A stretch of 64,000 bases of DNA, taken from positions 9,463,001-9,527,000 of the forward strand of contig NC_092680.1 of NCBI RefSeq assembly GCF_964355755.1. The letters are read 5' to 3'. The DNA is from Antedon mediterranea. Taxonomy: Eukaryota > Echinodermata > Crinoidea > Comatulida > Antedonidae. Below the pieces are notes generated by a model, which was not told the DNA's origin, made no database searches, and was given only the letters and a program-made list of their open reading frames with translations. Positions 24,201-36,158 of the stretch are shown one piece after another. The first letter of the stretch is position 1. Each line of letters starts with the position of its first letter. A program made the translations under genes and the position numbers.

Positions 24201-27034
24201 TTGACTTTGTGTCTCCAGAAGAAAGAAAATATGAAATGTTATTTTGAATCTTTAAGATCACATTTATATTTATACTTAATACATTCTTATTCAAAATATT
24301 CGAGTTTAAGATATACCACAATTTTATATAGTGTAATGAAATGATCTTTGACCTAGACTCCATAGGCACAATTGTATTTGTTATTCTGAATCTTAGGATC
24401 ATGTTTATTGTGTTTAATGCATTTTTATACAAAATACTTAGTGGTTAAAAAGATAATTGAACAAGTTTTCAAATGGCAGCTATTTTGTATTATGAATATT
24501 AGGAATTACTAATAGACAACTCAGGATAGATATTGGAATATATAGGCATATATGTTTTAAAACATGTTTTCCATTTTTTTTTGTACTGAAAAAGCTATAC
24601 CACATACATCTGTATATTACAAGTAAATGTAAATTTCAACCATTTATCTAGAAACCTGCAGTACACAAAAATTACATGATTACCCACGATAAATATTACA
24701 AAAATAGATCTCACAAAAACAATTCGCAAATTCTTTTTCGTTTTTCGTAGGTGCCATATCATTAATTGAGGGCAAAATTCACGTGCCAAAATCGTAACAT
24801 TTGCTATGTTTTTTTGGGAAAACATCACACACAATTTTTCTCCAAAAATATTTAATTTTTTTGATTGATTAACCGAAGTATGAAGAAAATCCATTTATTT
24901 GTTTGTACTTATTAAATGAAATAGGTCCATGGTAGTCAACCGCTCTTAAATATTAACATAATGATATTAAAAAAACTCTATTCAATATCAGGTAGTAAGC
25001 AATATTAAATAAATTTAATAATAGAGTTCTTTATTCTGATATTCAATAACATAAGTTATAAAAATTATACTTAGTTACTCTAATCAAAATTAAAATATCG
25101 ATTTTCTCGTAAACTCATAAAAACAAGTTGTTGTTGAACATCAATAAGAAACTAATAAAAAGATAGATTTAATATAAGCACAATTCCAGCTATAATAAAT
25201 AGTTCGTGTATTTGATTAAAAATATGATTAGGCTAAAAGGAATATATTTTCTACATTTTTTAACAGAAAAATATTGTATAGAAACCTTATTATAAAAAAA
25301 TTTTATGACGAAATATAGAAAAGAATAATTTTGTTTACTAAAACAACTGATAAAGGACGTGTCTGTGGGGGTGGAGAGGAGTCCATGTACAACCTCTGCG
25401 CTTGGTATATTGTGTCTTGCAATCAAAATAAATAATTCTTCTCTTTCGCCCGGCTTTCAATAATTAAAGTTCACGAATACAATTAATCATCGATTATTAA
25501 TCAACTAACCGCTTTCATTATTATTATTGAATTAATTCGCCGATTTCATCTAACCGAATATCGAAGGCGTTTGGAATTTGACCGCGGAGAGAACCGCATT
25601 GGACGGATCACTTTCAGGATTATTTTCCGGTCGTACATAAACTTGATAGGTCCGGCTTCGCTAGACATACAATAAAACCTGAAATAGCCTATCCATAAAT
25701 ATGTTACGAACACCTTATGAATTGAATTTTCCGTTTTTCCCCACGTCACATATGCCTACCAGTACCTCTGATTAAATAAATATTTGATGTAAATCATAGC
25801 CTAATGCGATTAGACGAAAACAATTGTTTCAACAATAAAATCGTTTTAGTTTTAAAATACATTTCTATTATACCCGTCAGTTTAAATGCATCATCTATCT
25901 TTCTATTGGAATATGTTGTTATGAGTGTTTAGGTGTTTCATGCTGAAATAGTATAAACCAAATAAAATCAAATAATGGATAGGTTAATTTGTTATCGTTT
26001 CTTGACTTAATAAAATCACGTAGGCTATAGTTTATTTTCTCTAGTCGTCTGAGTATAGCTGAGTGAGTCTTTCAAAATTTACAAAGTTGCCTTAATTAGT
26101 AGAATGCATGACTTACCGCACTAACAGGATTTTGTTGTCTGTAATACTAACTTACTTCATCGTGTAATCTATTCGGCCTACTGATCGATCATGACTTCTT
26201 CCGATGATTTTGCGTCTAAATTTTTATGACGTCATTTATAGAACTTCGGCGCTCACCGTACCGTGAGTAGAGTCGAACGTACCAAATACACACAAGTTTG
26301 GGGGCATTATTTGTTAATAGCAGGCAACCATGTTGAATATGCTTTGTGGGGTGACAAAAACGAGAGGGGTGGATGCAATCTTTAGTATATGTTGTCAAAA
26401 GGTCAAACAAGGTAAAACTTTAGGATATTTATTTTATTCACGGAAATCATCTACATCAACAGATCTAACCAAAAAGTAATAATATATATAATTCTGTATT
26501 ATATAACATCTGTTAAGTACACTCAGTTTTATAATAGACTTTTACCAGTCGGTGGTTATTTGTATTTTTTTATGTTGTCCACCAGTCAGCGTTTCGATTT
26601 TTTTTCGGAAAAATAGGTCAAGTATAATACGTATGAAATGCCATATGTGCCAAAATATTGGTTTTTTACTATAATATTATTAATATTACCTATAATAACG
26701 TAACATTGAGAACGAAAACAAAGACTTCCTATATGACCTAATGTTGAGACGTTTTTGATGGGGCCTTTGGAAACAGAGGGCCCCCTATAATGTAATTGTT
26801 TAAACATTTGTGTTGTCCACTCTTTCAATGATGCAAGTTTTTGTTGAAGTTTGTGTTTCAAGAAATCTCGAAAAAGAAACCTGGGTTTGAGTCTTTATTT
26901 AAAAAAAAACTCCAAAAACTATTGGTTGGAAGAAGTGGTAAATGGGTTCTCCTTTTTTAGGCCTTCGCGTCTATACTATCTTGGCTGACGGTGATAACAG
27001 ACATGAAACTCCTTAAGTAATTAAGAGGTCCTTT
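21300..27034. other. Long gene-poor stretch
   Basis: I see no supportable gene on either strand. Two old duplications are visible. 22835-22985 resembles 23170-23310 (AGACATT.CTCTAT, GAGCAAG, ATTGT..AAA.ATCT...ACTGATTG). 24190-24300 resembles 24345-24440 (TTATTCTGAATCTTA.GATCA, TTTAAT.CATTTTTAT.CAAAATA). 23900-23960 looks like an antisense LINE or SINE end (TTCATTCATTTATTTATTCAGGGG). The remainder is AT-rich single-copy-looking sequence. Confidence 0.5.
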
Positions 27035-27560
27035 GTACACATGGATAAAGACTGCTTATACGTTATTTACAAACATTACGTTCGCCCACACCTGGAATGA
27101 TGTGTCCAGGTATGGAATCCTTATCTCCAAAAAGTCATACACGCACTTGAAAGAGTAGGCCTACAACGTCGTGCGACCAAACTAATTCCAGATATCCATT
27201 TGTATTCATATAAAGATCGTTTAAAGTGTCTTGGCCTAACAACCCTGTATGACAGACGAATTCATGGTGACTTGATTTAAACAATCAAAATTGTCAAACG
27301 TTTCGAGGGTGTAGCCAAAGAAGACTTCTTTCAAATGATGCAATGTATTTTAAGTAGAAATACACGAGAACATCAGCTTAGACCTTTCAAACCTAAATGT
27401 CACAAAGGACTGAACTGTAGGAGATCCACTTTTCACATTTATATAGTATATTCGAATAGTCCGAAGTCGTCATTCCTGAAACCACCAACACATTTAAAAA
27501 CCGATTGGATTCGTTGTAGAAATGGGGTAAAAAGGCACACACTGACCCATCTAAACTAAA
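27035..27560 (+). pseudogene. CR1/L2-type LINE RT tail remnant
   Basis: Plus-strand frames give LYVIYKHYVRPHLE, CVQVWNPYLQKVI.ALERVGLQRRATKLIP, Y.DRLKCLGLTTLYDRRIHGDLI and IKIVKRFEGV, then FQ.....TR.H.L..FKP. This is the conserved thumb/C-terminal order of CR1/L2-like ORF2 (VRP.LEY...VW.P......LE.VQRRATK.I). Several stops; 5'-truncated fragment. Confidence 0.75.
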
Positions 27561-29955
27561 CTAATCAGAACCAAATATTTCAAACACTGAGTGGATGATC
27601 AATAGATTCAAAATAGAATCATTTGTATAACAAGAAACGTTGTAATTCAGTGATAGGTTCTGCATGACATGGTAGACTGATCACAAATCACACAGAATAC
27701 ACAATATTCTTTCGATCTGACAGATGATGAGGAAGATCTCACATTTAGTAATTCTTATTGAAAGAAAAAAAAAACTTCATGAGCCAATGAGGGAGCATCG
27801 AAACAAGGCAACTGTTTCGATAAAATATATAAAAAAAAGTGTAAAAAAAGCAAAACTGACTGGAGTTGGTGAATATTATAGAGTATGATGGTGTCAAACA
27901 TTTGGTGACTATGCAAGTATTTATGCAAGTTACCTAGATATTTCATCATGTTTGACCATTCCATTAGAAAGGGTTGTATGTACTCTGTACTTCAATGTGT
28001 TTTGGGCCACATTCATCGGTGATGCAGATGTTACCGAAAGCAAGCATGTGTGGTTGTGTTTCGATCGTTTGCTGTTATCCACCTGGTCATAAGAAGAAGA
28101 AATACCCGCCCTAAAGCGTTTACCTCTTCCGATCCCAGAAAAGTTCCGGATGTTGACATTGGGCCCATTACTCCCAACCCACAACATCTCTCTGACCGTT
28201 TTTAAATGAAATTTAAGACCTTCCAGTAGGCCTCCAATTCCGGTTATTTTGATACTCTTGACTCATCCTCTCCATCCCTTTCCAGAAGTGATTCAAATAC
28301 TTTCAAGTTTAAAATCTTCAATTATTGACCTTTAAAACTTGTAAGTTGAAAAATTGATGAACTTGACCATCTTCCGCAATATGTCAATAATGATCCAATA
28401 ATGGTTACATTTGTTTTAATTAGCTTATTAAAACCCTATTTTACCATATTTGACCTTATCCTTGAAAATTACCTTTTACCTGAAATTTGAGAGCGACATC
28501 CACCCCTATCTGTTTTTTCATCCCATAAGGGATATATTCCCCTAGAATACCATCACTGACAGAAGGGTGTGTCGCGTGTCGGATTACTGAAATGACCGTA
28601 CTCAGAACCAACCCAGTGGGCAAAAACTGGTAAACGGTAAAACAAATTGTTGTTACGTCGCAGAATCCATCAATAAACATTTCATAAATACTATTCTTTC
28701 TAATCTTTAATTTCTATAAAAACATAAAATCATATTCAATCGGGTGTTATCAAATCATCAGGCAAAATAAATCCAAGCAACAATAAAATACATCGTGGAT
28801 GTTCTCATGTACCAAAGTTTAGTATCCAAAATTTAATATACTAATCAGTTTGCAACACGTTTCTCAAATAACTTAATTGAATAATTAATAAATATTGACT
28901 GAATAACACACAATTATAGCCTACAACTGTCACACGCCACGCCAAGTGTTTTGTGCTGAAAAAGTCCTCATGAATGGCAATACACTATACAGTAATTCCA
29001 TTGTGTTGATTATTCAATAAACAGTCGTCTCGATTCTTGTGTTGACATTGTCCTATACTTTACAAAAGTGTGGAAACATTTTTTCCAAACCTGAAACAAA
29101 TTTAATCAATCTAGTTTTAAACAAAATAATACAGTTTTTAACAAATTAAAATATATTGTCCACAAAATACATGAATACTTTGAATAGCTGGCTATTTTTC
29201 AATTTTAATCAAGCTACTTGCTGTAGAACATAAACAACAACAATGATTTCACTTTAAAAGACAAAATATACAGTTAACAAAAAACCCATTGTCTAACCAG
29301 ACAATTTGGCTATTTTTAACGTAAAATTCAGGTAAATAACTTTTAGAAATCAAATTTTAGTTAAATTAATAACTTTTATGCTGAAATTAAAAATAAAATA
29401 TTCAACAAAACATTTTATCAACATTTTCAGGGGGAAAATTATATTTAAGGATGAGTCTTTCACATTTGTTAAAAATCATAACATACAGAAAATTCAGTTA
29501 TATCATTTCACTCGCTTTACACTTAAACAATGCATACGCAATCACTATATAAGGCACAGGATTGGTTAAAGCATAACAAGCATAAATAAACAGAATATAG
29601 TATTAGCTAATTTTGCACAATAAAACATATAATAAGCTCTTATATAACCTCTTTCTCCTTTTTTGCATAACTTATGTAAGCTTTAAAGCAGCTATTATGC
29701 GCTTTTTTTGCACTGCTAATGCTAATTTTGCTTTTTCATCGAAATTGCTATTTCTATTTTACCTTGATTTTAAATGCATTTGTGAGAAAATAAATTGAGG
29801 ATAGTAAAACAATTAAAAAAAAAAAATGTTTATTGTATTTAAGCAAAATATTTTTTTTCTTTATATACAGTAATTGTGTGTAGGTATATTATGTGTACAA
29901 CCAGAACATTCTAAAATTGTTTACTGAAAATCTCATCCACCTCTTAGAAATAAAC
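27561..29955. other. Intergenic; one unproven minus-strand exon-like frame
   Basis: Mostly AT-rich with no gene. A minus-strand frame at 28680-28480 is open, has unbiased composition, and ends exactly at a CAG/GTAAAA donor. Another (28187-27930) is also open. Neither product matches a family I know, so they are recorded only as exon-like. From 28690 onward nothing is recognised. Confidence 0.3.
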
Positions 29956-29960
29956 CCCCT

Positions 29961-30363
29961 TGTCATATTAAATGTTGTGATTCTCTGTGTTTAGAGAAGG
30001 ATGCTTTAGACCAGGTCCGCCTTATTATTAGCCAATCAAAATCGTATAATTTTTGGAGGGAAAATGTTATCCTCCTCTGAAGCCTAAAATTTGCATATCC
30101 AGTATAAAAGTAGAATGTAATAGATATTAGAGGAGAAGAGAGAATAAGATCAGAGTAGATAAACGGAAAGATGATAAGGAAAATATTAAGGCTTGACTGG
30201 TAGTGGTAGAAAGATGTATTAAACGAATTACAAGGAATAAAAGTTCTAGTTGAGTTAAATATACTTTTTGTATGAGTTATCATTCAGTGACAGCAGTGTA
30301 CGTCGCGTGGAAATTATATACGCCTGAGAAAGCTCGGAACCAACTAAAGATAAATTCACTACA
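29961..30363 (+). repeat. 5' LTR of the Gmr1-like element
   Basis: 403 bp, starts TGTCATATTAAATG and ends TTCACTACA. Contains a TATAAAAG-like TATA box near 30101. Identical to the 3' LTR except for one A in a CTAAAGAT run. Confidence 0.93.
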
Positions 30364-30560
30364 TGGTGGCAGCGGTGAAAATTTTTGTTTAAGATACATG
30401 ATTTAAGTATCAAGAAGAAGAAGAAGAAGAAGAAGTGACAGTGCCTACTCTACGGGCCTGTTAAATCAGTAACCAAAAAGTTAAATGGTTACGAAGATCT
30501 GGATTCCTGACAGTTTTTATACCGTGCGTTGTTTGGATATTACAACGAAGAAGAAGTACT

Positions 30561-30722
30561 GTTGAGCTCTACAGACTTAAATTTAGAAATTCAAACAGAG
30601 TTAAAGATATGTCCATCAGGGAATGGCTGAATGAGCTCTCCCGTTATTTAAAATGTTGGATGAAATGTGCTAATGTAAAAGAAGATGATGCTGCAGGCAT
30701 TATTGAAATGATTATAATGTAA
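30561..30722 (+). pseudogene. gag remnant of the Gmr1-like element
   Basis: In frame with the following ORF. Reads YRLKFRNSNRVK, then EWLNELSRYLKCWMK, the helical gag/SCAN-like region, and meets an in-frame TAA at 30720-30722. Upstream to the PBS there are only about 200 bp with several stops, so the N-terminal half of gag appears deleted. A GAA-rich microsatellite (30413-30436) sits in the leader. Confidence 0.7.
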
Positions 30723-32759
30723 CAGGCACTTGATAAAATGCCTGAAGATCTGAGGCTTTATCTTAGAGATAAACAAGTAAATAAGAGCTATGATATGGCT
30801 ATGATAGCCGATGATTATATAGCTAATAGAGGTGGCCGTGGCTATTGGAATGCCGTAAATTCTGAAAATAAGCCTACGTGTTATAAGGGCCAAGAAAATA
30901 GTAAACCTAAGAATAGTACGACTCAGAATAACCCTGGAGCTAGGCAGCAAGGATACAATAGGTATCGCGGAAGGGGAGGCAAATTCCATAACTATGGTAG
31001 AAATTTCCAACAGAGAGAACCTTCAAATGAATGGATTAATGGCCTATGCTTTAATTGTAAGGAGAAGGGACATAAAATAGGGGATTGTCCTAAGATGGTA
31101 GCAAAAGGAAAGACTAGTGACACTAAGAAGGGCCCGAATGTGAAAGATGGCTTAAGATGTGAAGGAATAAAATCAGATAGACCCCAAGTAGTTATGGATA
31201 GTGTAGAAAATAAAATGGAGAAGTGTACAATAACAGGAAAATTAGAAGGACAGGATATAACTATGCTTAGAGACTCGGGATGTACCCAGTCAGCTGTTAA
31301 GGAAAGTCTAGTGCCTAACAAATGTTATTTGCCAGGAAAATGGGTTACGTTAAAAGGTATAGGAGGCGATATTACCGTCCCCTTAGCTGAGGTAGCTATA
31401 GAAAGTAAGATAGTGACAGGAAAAGTGATTGTAGCCGTAATCGAAGGATTACAGAGGGACATGTTATTGGGTCATGATTTGGACCAGAATTGTGGGGAAA
31501 CAATGGCTAAAGAAATGTTCGTCCTAACTAGGGAGCAAGCCAGAATAGAAAATGATGTTAGAATACAAGACGAAATGATATTGTTAGGGAAAGATAGTAA
31601 CTTTAAGCCGATAGAAGAGCCGCCTAAAGAAAATAATGTACAATTGTTGAAAACAGTAGTAAATGACAACAAAGTAAATAAAACTAAGTGTTTAGATGAT
31701 ATGAATGGAACAGAAATGAATAATTTGTTTGACAAAAATGAGGATAAAGCTAAAGATAAAACAGTCAAACATAAAACTTATGAACAACAGCACAAGCTGA
31801 ACCTAACTAAACAAGAACTGATCAAATTGCAAACTAAGGATGACTCACTCAAAGGAGTGTTTGACAGGGTAGTCCCTATAGAAGAAATAGGTCAGCATAG
31901 GGTATGTTTCTTTATGAGACAAGGTATATTGATGAGAAATTGGAGTAGTATTAAAGATAAGAATAACCAAGTGGAACAGATTGTATTACCCACTCAGTGT
32001 AGACAGGGTGTATTACACTTAGGTCATAATGTGCCATTTGCAGGTCACATGGGTGTTGAGAAAACTAAAAGTAGAGTCCTGAACCAATTCTATTGGCCAG
32101 GTATATTTAAAGATGTGGTAGTCTATTGTAAAGTCTGTAAGGAATGCCAAAAGGTAGATAAGGGTAAAAGTAAAAGGAAACATACTTTGATACCATTACC
32201 GATTATAAGTACACCATTTAAACGTATAGCGATAGACATTGTTGGACCCTTATCTAGAACAAGCCGTAATAACAAATATATGCTTACTATAATTGACTAT
32301 GCTACGAGATATCCGGATGCTATCCCGTTACCCAATGTTAGAGCTGAAACAGTAGCCAGGGCTCTAATAGAAGTCTTTACTAGAGTAGGATTACCCGAAG
32401 AGATTGTACATGATCAAGGAACTAATTTCATGTCTTCAATTATGCAATCTATATGTAGTATGTTGGGGATTAATCAATTAAAGACTACAGTGTACCACCC
32501 CCAAAGCAATGGGCTTGTTGAAAGATTTCACGGTACATTGAAAAATATGATAAGGACACTTACAGTTAAGCAAAGAAAAAATTGGGATAACTACATACCC
32601 CCCTTTCTGTTTGCATACAGAGAAGTTCCTAGTAAAGCGACGGGCCATTCACCTTTTAAATTGCTTTATGGTAGAGAGGTGAGGGGACCCTTGAGTTTAC
32701 TCAAAAGTAATTGGGTAGAAGATGAAGAAACATCTACTGTGTTATCAAATACATGTTAG
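30723..32759 (+). pseudogene. gag-protease-integrase ORF of the Gmr1-like element
   Basis: The open frame continues after the gag stop. Counting from the ATG at 30738 (673 codons), it begins with MPEDLRLYLR and a DDYIANRGG, as in gag C-termini. It then has one CCHC knuckle (CFNCKEKGHKIGDC, residues 104-117), a protease with RDSGCTQS near residue 180, an HHCC zinc-binding region (H..H...C.VCKEC, about 427-475), and a retroviral-type integrase core with D500, D559 and E595, the classic DD35E spacing. There is no RT between protease and integrase. The frame ends at TAG 32757-32759, and the integrase continues in another frame. Confidence 0.85.
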
Positions 32760-33823
32760 ACATAAGAGAAAAAATTGAGGAATTAATGAAAGATGCTAAT
32801 GTAAACAAACTTGAACAACAAGAAATTATGTCCCACAATTATAACAAGAATGCTATTGATAGAGAATTTGTAGAAGGGGACAAAGTGTTGATATTCCTTC
32901 CAGTAGGAAATAGTAAGTTAGACAGTAAATGGCAAGGCCCCTTCACTGTTACAAAAAAGGTCAGTGATGTAAATTATGAAATATACATAGGAGGTAGAAG
33001 AAAAGAAAAACAAATTCTACATGTTAATATGTTAAAGAGATGGTATGATAAAGTAGAAATAAGTAAAGATGGTTATTATGTAGTAACAAATGTTCAGTCG
33101 ATAGAAGAAGTAGACTTAAATGAAACAGTCCATGACAATGAGTTAGATAGTGAAATAGACATAGGATTGTCTTATCATCAATCACAAACATGGAGAGATG
33201 TTAACGTTAGTAGTAATTTAAATGATACACAAACTAAACAATTAACAGAATTGTTAAAGTACCAACAGAATGTATTTTCGGATGTACCAGGTAGAACTCA
33301 CTTAGTGACACATGAAATTAGGACTAATGGTGAAATGCCTATAAGGCATAGGGCATATAGAACGCCCCAAGCATTAAAGGGTAAATTGAAAGAGGAATTA
33401 GATAGTATGTTGGCTATGGGTATAATAGAACCTACAGTTAGTGCCTATGCTGCACCTATTATTGCCCTGAAGAAAGGCCAGAATCAAATTAGAATGGTGA
33501 CAGATTTTAGATCACTAAATAAGACTACACAATTTGACCCTTATGTTATGCCTCGCATAGACGAAATGTTGGATGAGGTATCATCCGCAATATACATAAC
33601 TACATTAGATCTAACTAAAGGATTTTACCAGGTGCCTTTGGATCCTAAGATCAAAGACAAATCAGCATTTATTACACAATTTGGACAGTATTGTTACAAT
33701 GTACTTCCATTTGGTATGCAAAATAGCTCTAGTACTTTCCAAAGATTAATGGATAAGGTATTACAAGGTACTGAGGGATATGCTAAGGCATATATAGATG
33801 ACGTATGTAAGATGCATTTATAG
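32753..33823 (+). pseudogene. Integrase C-terminus and RT of the Gmr1-like element
   Basis: A frameshift near 32740-32760 moves the reading to this frame. It starts with the integrase C-terminal region, including a GPY/F-type motif (KWQGPFTV). RT follows: H.AYRTP, MLAMGIIEPT.S.YAAP, RMVTDFRSLNK, TTLDLTKGFYQVPL, FGMQNSSSTFQRLMD and the catalytic YIDD at the very end. The frame is then lost right after the YIDD box, near 33805. All RT blocks needed for the palm are present up to that point. Confidence 0.85.
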
Positions 33824-34580
33824 TCAAACTTGGAAAGATCATATTTTTCATTTGAATGATGTATTAGAAAGATTAAGTAGTGCTGGATTGACAGCAAAGC
33901 CTTTGAAATGTAAAATTGCCTATGCACAGGTAGAATTTCTGGGGCATAAGATTGGTAATGGAGAAATTAGACCCATGATTGATAAGGTTGAGGCTGTGGA
34001 AAAGTTCCCCAGACCTTTGTCTAAGAAACAAGTCCGATCATTTCTCGGATTAACTGGCTATTACAGAAAATTTGTACAGAACTATGCCGATATTGCTAAG
34101 CCATTGATTGATTTAACTTTAAAGAGTAAAAGTAATACCGTTAAGTGGAATGAACAATGTGAAAATGCCTTTGTAACTTTAAAGAAACGACTTACTGATG
34201 ATAATGTATTAAAAGCCCCAAATTTTGATAAGATGTTTATATTGCAAACCGATGCCTCAAATTATGGCATAGGTGCAGTGCTGAGCCAAATAGATGGTGA
34301 GGGTAATGATTATCCCATTGTGTACTTAAGTAGAAAGTTATCTGTACATGAGCAGAGATATTCTGTGCCAGAAAAAGAGTGCCTCTCTATTGTTTGGGCT
34401 ATCAATAAACTTAAGTATTATCTGTATTATCTGACCACCAGGCATTGAGATGGATGGACTCAATGAAGGGTGCCAATGTTAGACTTATGAGATGGGCTCT
34501 GTTTTTACAAGGATATAAATTTAAAGTTATTTACAAGAAAGGATCATTAAATGGAAACGCAGATGGATTAAGCCGTGCAT
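33798..34580 (+). pseudogene. RT thumb and RNase H of the Gmr1-like element
   Basis: Continues RT (YSQTWKDHIFHLNDVLERL, CKIAYAQVEFLGHKIG, VRSFLGLTGYYRKFV) into RNase H (LQTDASNYGIGAVLSQ; PEKECLSIVWAI). The frame breaks again near 34425 with loss of a few codons before a DHQALRWMD segment. It then runs to NADGLSRA and TAA at about 34580. This is the 3' end of pol; there is no env-like ORF before the polypurine tract. Confidence 0.85.
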
Positions 34581-34684
34581 AAATATATTATAGAGGTGTT
34601 ATTAGTAGATAGTTTAAAGTAAAATGGTTTTAAATGTTAAAATTTTTGGAAAGATTGACACAATCTTTTTCCCAAAAAGGGGAA

Positions 34685-35086
34685 TGTCATATTAAATGTT
34701 GTGATTCTCTGTGTTTAGAGAAGGATGCTTTAGACCAGGTCCGCCTTATTATTAGCCAATCAAAATCGTATAATTTTTGGAGGGAAAATGTTATCCTCCT
34801 CTGAAGCCTAAAATTTGCATATCCAGTATAAAAGTAGAATGTAATAGATATTAGAGGAGAAGAGAGAATAAGATCAGAGTAGATAAACGGAAAGATGATA
34901 AGGAAAATATTAAGGCTTGACTGGTAGTGGTAGAAAGATGTATTAAACGAATTACAAGGAATAAAAGTTCTAGTTGAGTTAAATATACTTTTTGTATGAG
35001 TTATCATTCAGTGACAGCAGTGTACGTCGCGTGGAAATTATATACGCCTGAGAAAGCTCGGAACCAACTAAGATAAATTCACTACA
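34685..35086 (+). repeat. 3' LTR of the Gmr1-like element
   Basis: 402 bp, one base shorter than the 5' LTR. Preceded by the polypurine tract and followed directly by the CCCCT target duplication. Confidence 0.93.
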
Positions 35087-35602
35087 CCCCTTTTATGTAA
35101 TAGAATAATCTAACCATTAACAAGTCACTAAACAATACATTACCCTTGATATAATGGTACAACCCACCATTAAAAAAAGATCTAGAAAACTAAGATATCT
35201 TAGGGGTTAGTTTTCTAGATTTTAGTTTTCTAGACACCCATCATCGGATCTAGAAAACTAAGACCTAAGATATCTTAGTTTTCTAGATCTAGAAAACTAA
35301 GATATCTTAGGTCACATAATAGTTATACACTTTGACTAACTTGTCATTTGGTGAAAAAAATTATCATTTAAATCGGTAAAATTTTCAAACGTTTTTTCGA
35401 AAAGCCATAATTATTGGTGGATCGTACAATTAAAGATGCAAAAATAATTATTTTAGAAAAATATATGCCATTTTATTGTATAATAATTATCCACTTTGAC
35501 CAAAAAATTGATCAGTAAAATATTTATTTACCTGATTAAACTTTACCTTTAAAAAAATAAATAAAATAGTAAAATTTGTTGAATTTAACTAAACATTTTT
35601 TT
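35087..35602 (+). repeat. Palindromic unit, copy 1
   Basis: About 510 bp from TTTTATGTAATAGAATAATC to AACTAAACATTTTTTT, repeated at 39683-45274 (interrupted there). Its core (35178-35316) alternates TCTAGAAAACTAAG and its complement CTTAGTTTTCTAGA around perfect AAGATATCTT palindromes, with a CACCCATCATCGGAT spacer. The rest is AT-rich and non-coding. The class is unknown; it has no evident TIRs or ORF. Confidence 0.8.
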
Positions 35603-35735
35603 TGTCACATATGTTCTGTTAATATGTTAATTATATTTGTTTGTTATTTGCTAATTATGCAAACTACGTTACGCTCGGTGAATTAATAAAACAGTTGAAT
35701 TAAAAGAACCGTGTTGACGAGTCACACTTGTAATA
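35603..35735 (+). repeat. 5' LTR of the Mag-like element
   Basis: 133 bp, unusually short. Matches 39542-39677 apart from one substitution (ATGTTAAT/ATGCTAAT) and a 3-bp length difference in CAGT(AAT)TGAATT. Confidence 0.85.
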
Positions 35736-35749
35736 TGGTGTTAGAATAG

Positions 35750-36158
35750 TTGAAATTTAAGCCGCCTCCACCCTTCGATTTTGATGGTCCTAGTGTGTCT
35801 GCTGCTTGGAAAAGGTGGAAACAGAGATTTACATTCTTTCTGAAAGCGACTGGCAGTTCACGTAAAAGTGGTGAAATAAAGGTAGCAATTTTAATTACTA
35901 CACTGGAAGGGCGTGGCTTAGATATTTACAACAACTTTACGTTCACTGATCTTGTAGGCGAACCGGGTCAGGAAGGTTATGTCCCAGCAGAGGACAATAA
36001 TGATTTTGATACAGTAATGTCAAAGTATGATGAACACTGTAATAAACGGGACCCAATAATGGCGTTACGAGCGCAATATTGGCAATATGAACGACCCGAA
36101 GGTCAGGGTTTGGATGAGTTTGTGAATGACTTAAGAACAATGGCGGTGAATTGTAAAT
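35750..36158 (+). pseudogene. gag N-terminal part of the Mag-like element
   Basis: Encodes LKFKPPPPFDFDG, W..WKQRFTFFLKA, YNNFTF, D.VMSKYDEHCNKRDP and RAQYWQYERPEGQGLDEFV.DLR, the typical capsid region of Mag-lineage gag. The frame starts after an in-frame TAG just upstream (35745), so the natural ATG is lost or upstream. At 36152-36158 (TGTAAAT) it runs into inverted integrase sequence. Confidence 0.8.

Larger units (their letters stand above)
29961..35086 (+). mobile_element. Gmr1-like Ty3/gypsy LTR retrotransposon (IN before RT)
   Basis: A complete insertion bounded by TG...CA long terminal repeats of 403 and 402 bp that differ by one base. It is flanked by a perfect 5-bp target duplication, CCCCT (29956-29960 and 35087-35091). 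The primer-binding site follows the 5' LTR (TGGTGGCAGCGGTG at 30364), and a polypurine tract (AAAAAGGGGAA, 34674-34684) precedes the 3' LTR. The coding order is gag zinc knuckle, protease, integrase, RT, RNase H. Integrase before RT is the Ty1/copia-like order, yet the RT and IN are of Ty3/gypsy type. That combination defines the Gmr1 clade known from deuterostomes. The coding region is broken by one in-frame stop and three frameshifts, and the gag 5' half is missing, so this copy is non-autonomous despite its young LTRs. Confidence 0.9.

Noticed and set aside
24595-24894. 99-codon minus-strand open frame
   Set aside because: No family resemblance, AT-biased composition, no flanking splice sites in a consistent model.
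25546-25749. 67-codon minus-strand frame with several Trp, Cys and Arg
   Set aside because: Isolated, not supported by splice sites or a known domain; left as noise.
29963-30283. 106-codon minus-strand frame in both LTRs
   Set aside because: Present only because the two LTRs are nearly identical; no protein features, and LTRs are not coding here.
30648-31768. Minus-strand open frames of about 100-120 codons across the Gmr1-like element
   Set aside because: Shadows of the gag-pol frame on the opposite strand, favoured by its A-rich codons.
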